From Chlorophyllum brunneum (Eukaryota; Basidiomycota; Agaricomycetes; Agaricales; Agaricaceae), in NCBI GenBank assembly GCA_963576785.1, contig OY756148.1, forward strand, positions 868,001-932,000: DNA of 64,000 bases, written 5' to 3'. The stretch's first letter is position 1. Each line of letters opens with the position of its first letter. Shown piece after piece: positions 62,883 to 64,000 of this stretch. The translations under genes were made by a program, and so were the position numbers. Under the pieces are notes generated by a model, which saw nothing but the letters and a program-made list of their open reading frames with translations, had not been told where the DNA came from and searched no databases.

Positions 62883-64000
62883 CTGGCTTAGGGTAGGTGG
62901 GTTATTGTCCAGCGTCAGAGAACTCTGGCGAAAGTCTGGTGAAGACCATCGGAGTTTTATGAATGGAGTTGTCCCCTTCGGCGACTAGGTGTGGTGAAGA
63001 TGCCAATAGCCACACAAATGGTGTGGCCGATTACTCTGGCAAGGGTGACCGTGGCCGGGGGGTCAACTCTCAGTAAGAAGAACTCTGGGGGCTAGTAACC
63101 AGACCAGTAACTGGGGCATTTCCACTGCTGGGCATTTACAGTGAATTAACACCTACTGACCGGGCCTGGTTTTTGGACTGGGTTGCTGGTTGGGGGACCT
63201 CCCTGCCCACTCGCCTCTTCTGGCATCCACTCCCCTCGCCCTCCGGGCTCAGGAGTAGGATGCAATTCCTCCTACCATTGGTTCTGGACAACGGTACTTT
63301 TGCTTGGTAGGGTGTAATTACCACTTTCTCCGTAGATACCCGCTAGTCTACTCTTTTGTATTCCGGCTGTGGGCTGTGTTCAAGCACCACGTAATAAATC
63401 GGCCTTAGGCCATGATTCAAAAAAAAAAAAAAAAAATTATGCAGTACTCGAACACAGCCTGCGGCTGGAGTACAAAGAGTAAACTAGCAGGTATCTATGG
63501 AGAAGTGGTGGACATGCCCCACCAAGCAAAAGTACTGTTGCCTAAGACCAACAGTAGACAGAATTGTGTCCTACTCCCAAGCCTGAAGGGCAAGGGGAGT
63601 GGATGCCAGAGGAGGCAAGTAGGCTGGGAGGTCCCCCAACTAGTGGCCCAGACCAAAGACCAGGCCTAGTCAGTAAGTGTTAATTCACCATAAATGCCCA
63701 GCAATAGAAACCCCCAGTTACCGGTCCTACTATTAGTCCCCGGAGTTCTTCTTACTAGGAGTCATCCCCCTGGCCACAGTTACCCTTGCCAGAGTAATAG
63801 GCTGCACCATTTGTGTGGCTATCAGCGTCTTCACCATAACTAGTCACCAAAGGGGACAACTCCATTCATAAAACTCCAAGAGTCTTCACTGGACTTCCAC
63901 CAGAGTTCTCTGGCACTGGACAATAACCCACCTACCCTGGGCCAGTTATCCGATTCCCTGAGGAACGGATGGGAAAGCAAACGCCTGAGGGTTTGCTTTC

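Larger units (their letters stand above)
61387..63436 (+). mobile_element. Chimeric retro-unit: tRNA-like head, unknown body, LINE-3 3' end
   Basis: Flanked by a 14 bp TSD with one C/T mismatch: TTATGCAGCACTCG (61373-61386) and TTATGCAGTACTCG (63437-63450), and ending in poly(A) (63419-63436). Inside, left to right: tRNA-Leu-like head (61386-61475), about 775 bp without similarity to the LINEs here, then LINE-3 sequence from about 62250 (end of RNase H, Cys tail, 3' UTR). The flanks rejoin as continuous LINE-3 3' UTR, so the whole 2.05 kb moved as one piece. Confidence 0.75.
61323..64000 (-). mobile_element. LINE-3f, outer LINE-3 copy hosting the chimeric unit
   Basis: Poly(T) at 61323-61348 followed by LINE-3 3' UTR to 61386; the same 3' UTR continues at 63451 and runs to the window end (LINE-3 tail region near 63890-64000). 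It is interrupted by the unit 61387-63436. It is inserted in LINE-3e at GAGTCTATACC; the far copy of that target site lies beyond the window. Confidence 0.85.

Noticed and set aside
7488..63436. Poly(T)/poly(A) runs as transcription terminators
   Set aside because: Each run sits at the 3' end of a LINE copy and beside a TSD or element boundary; they are retrotransposition tails.
1..64000. CRISPR arrays, bacterial operons, riboswitches or Shine-Dalgarno sites
   Set aside because: No spaced identical repeats of that kind, and all recognisable genes are eukaryotic retrotransposons.

Overview
The window looks like a repeat-choked stretch of a filamentous fungal genome, most likely a basidiomycete of the Agaricomycetes (inference). 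The evidence is the mix of elements: Tad/I-like LINEs with a C-terminal RNase H and a Cys/His tail, a chromodomain-bearing Ty3/gypsy element, fungal-type Ty1/copia elements, TATA-containing LTRs and poly(A)-tailed insertions with 13-16 bp target-site duplications (TSDs). I found no convincing intact host gene. Nearly every kilobase is a retrotransposon, most of them broken by stops, frameshifts or nested insertions. I named the families myself: LINE-1, LINE-2, LINE-3, Gypsy-A, Gypsy-B, Copia-A, Copia-B.

Layout. 1-3819: LINE-1a (minus), carrying a solo LTR. 3820-22314: Copia-A (minus), split by a full-length LINE-2a (7488-20559, 15 bp TSD), which is itself split by a complete Gypsy-A1 (11447-17645, TSD AAGGG). 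22241-22944: unidentified plus-strand pseudo-ORF. 23218-28664: Copia-B (plus), 3' truncated. 28665-37495: LINE-1b to LINE-1e, with LINE-2b nested in LINE-1c. 37496-40150: LINE-3a (minus). 40233-47226: Gypsy-A2 (minus) with an internal 649 bp tandem duplication. 47227-48656: LINE-3b. 48657-54800: Gypsy-B (plus), interrupted by LINE-2c and by a solo LTR that contains LINE-2d. 54801-64000: LINE-3c, LINE-1f, LINE-3d, LINE-3e and an outer LINE-3f, into which a chimeric unit is inserted (61387-63436; tRNA-Leu-like head, unknown body, LINE-3 3' end, poly(A), 14 bp TSD).

How the parts work together. Each LINE family supplies endonuclease, RT and RNase H for target-primed insertion; the poly(A) or poly(T) tracts and TSDs show that machinery at work. 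Gypsy-A appears to self-prime its reverse transcription in the Tf1 manner: the sequence next to its LTR is complementary to the predicted 5' end of its own RNA. It also carries an extra ORF of about 310 codons after the chromodomain. Copia-B has a primer site matching the 5' half of initiator tRNA-Met. All 22 differences I counted between paired Gypsy-A LTRs are transitions, and many stops look like CGA to TGA or CAG to TAG. This suggests cytosine deamination has been the main inactivating force. The best candidates for something undescribed are the chimeric tRNA/LINE-3 unit and the Gypsy-A third ORF.
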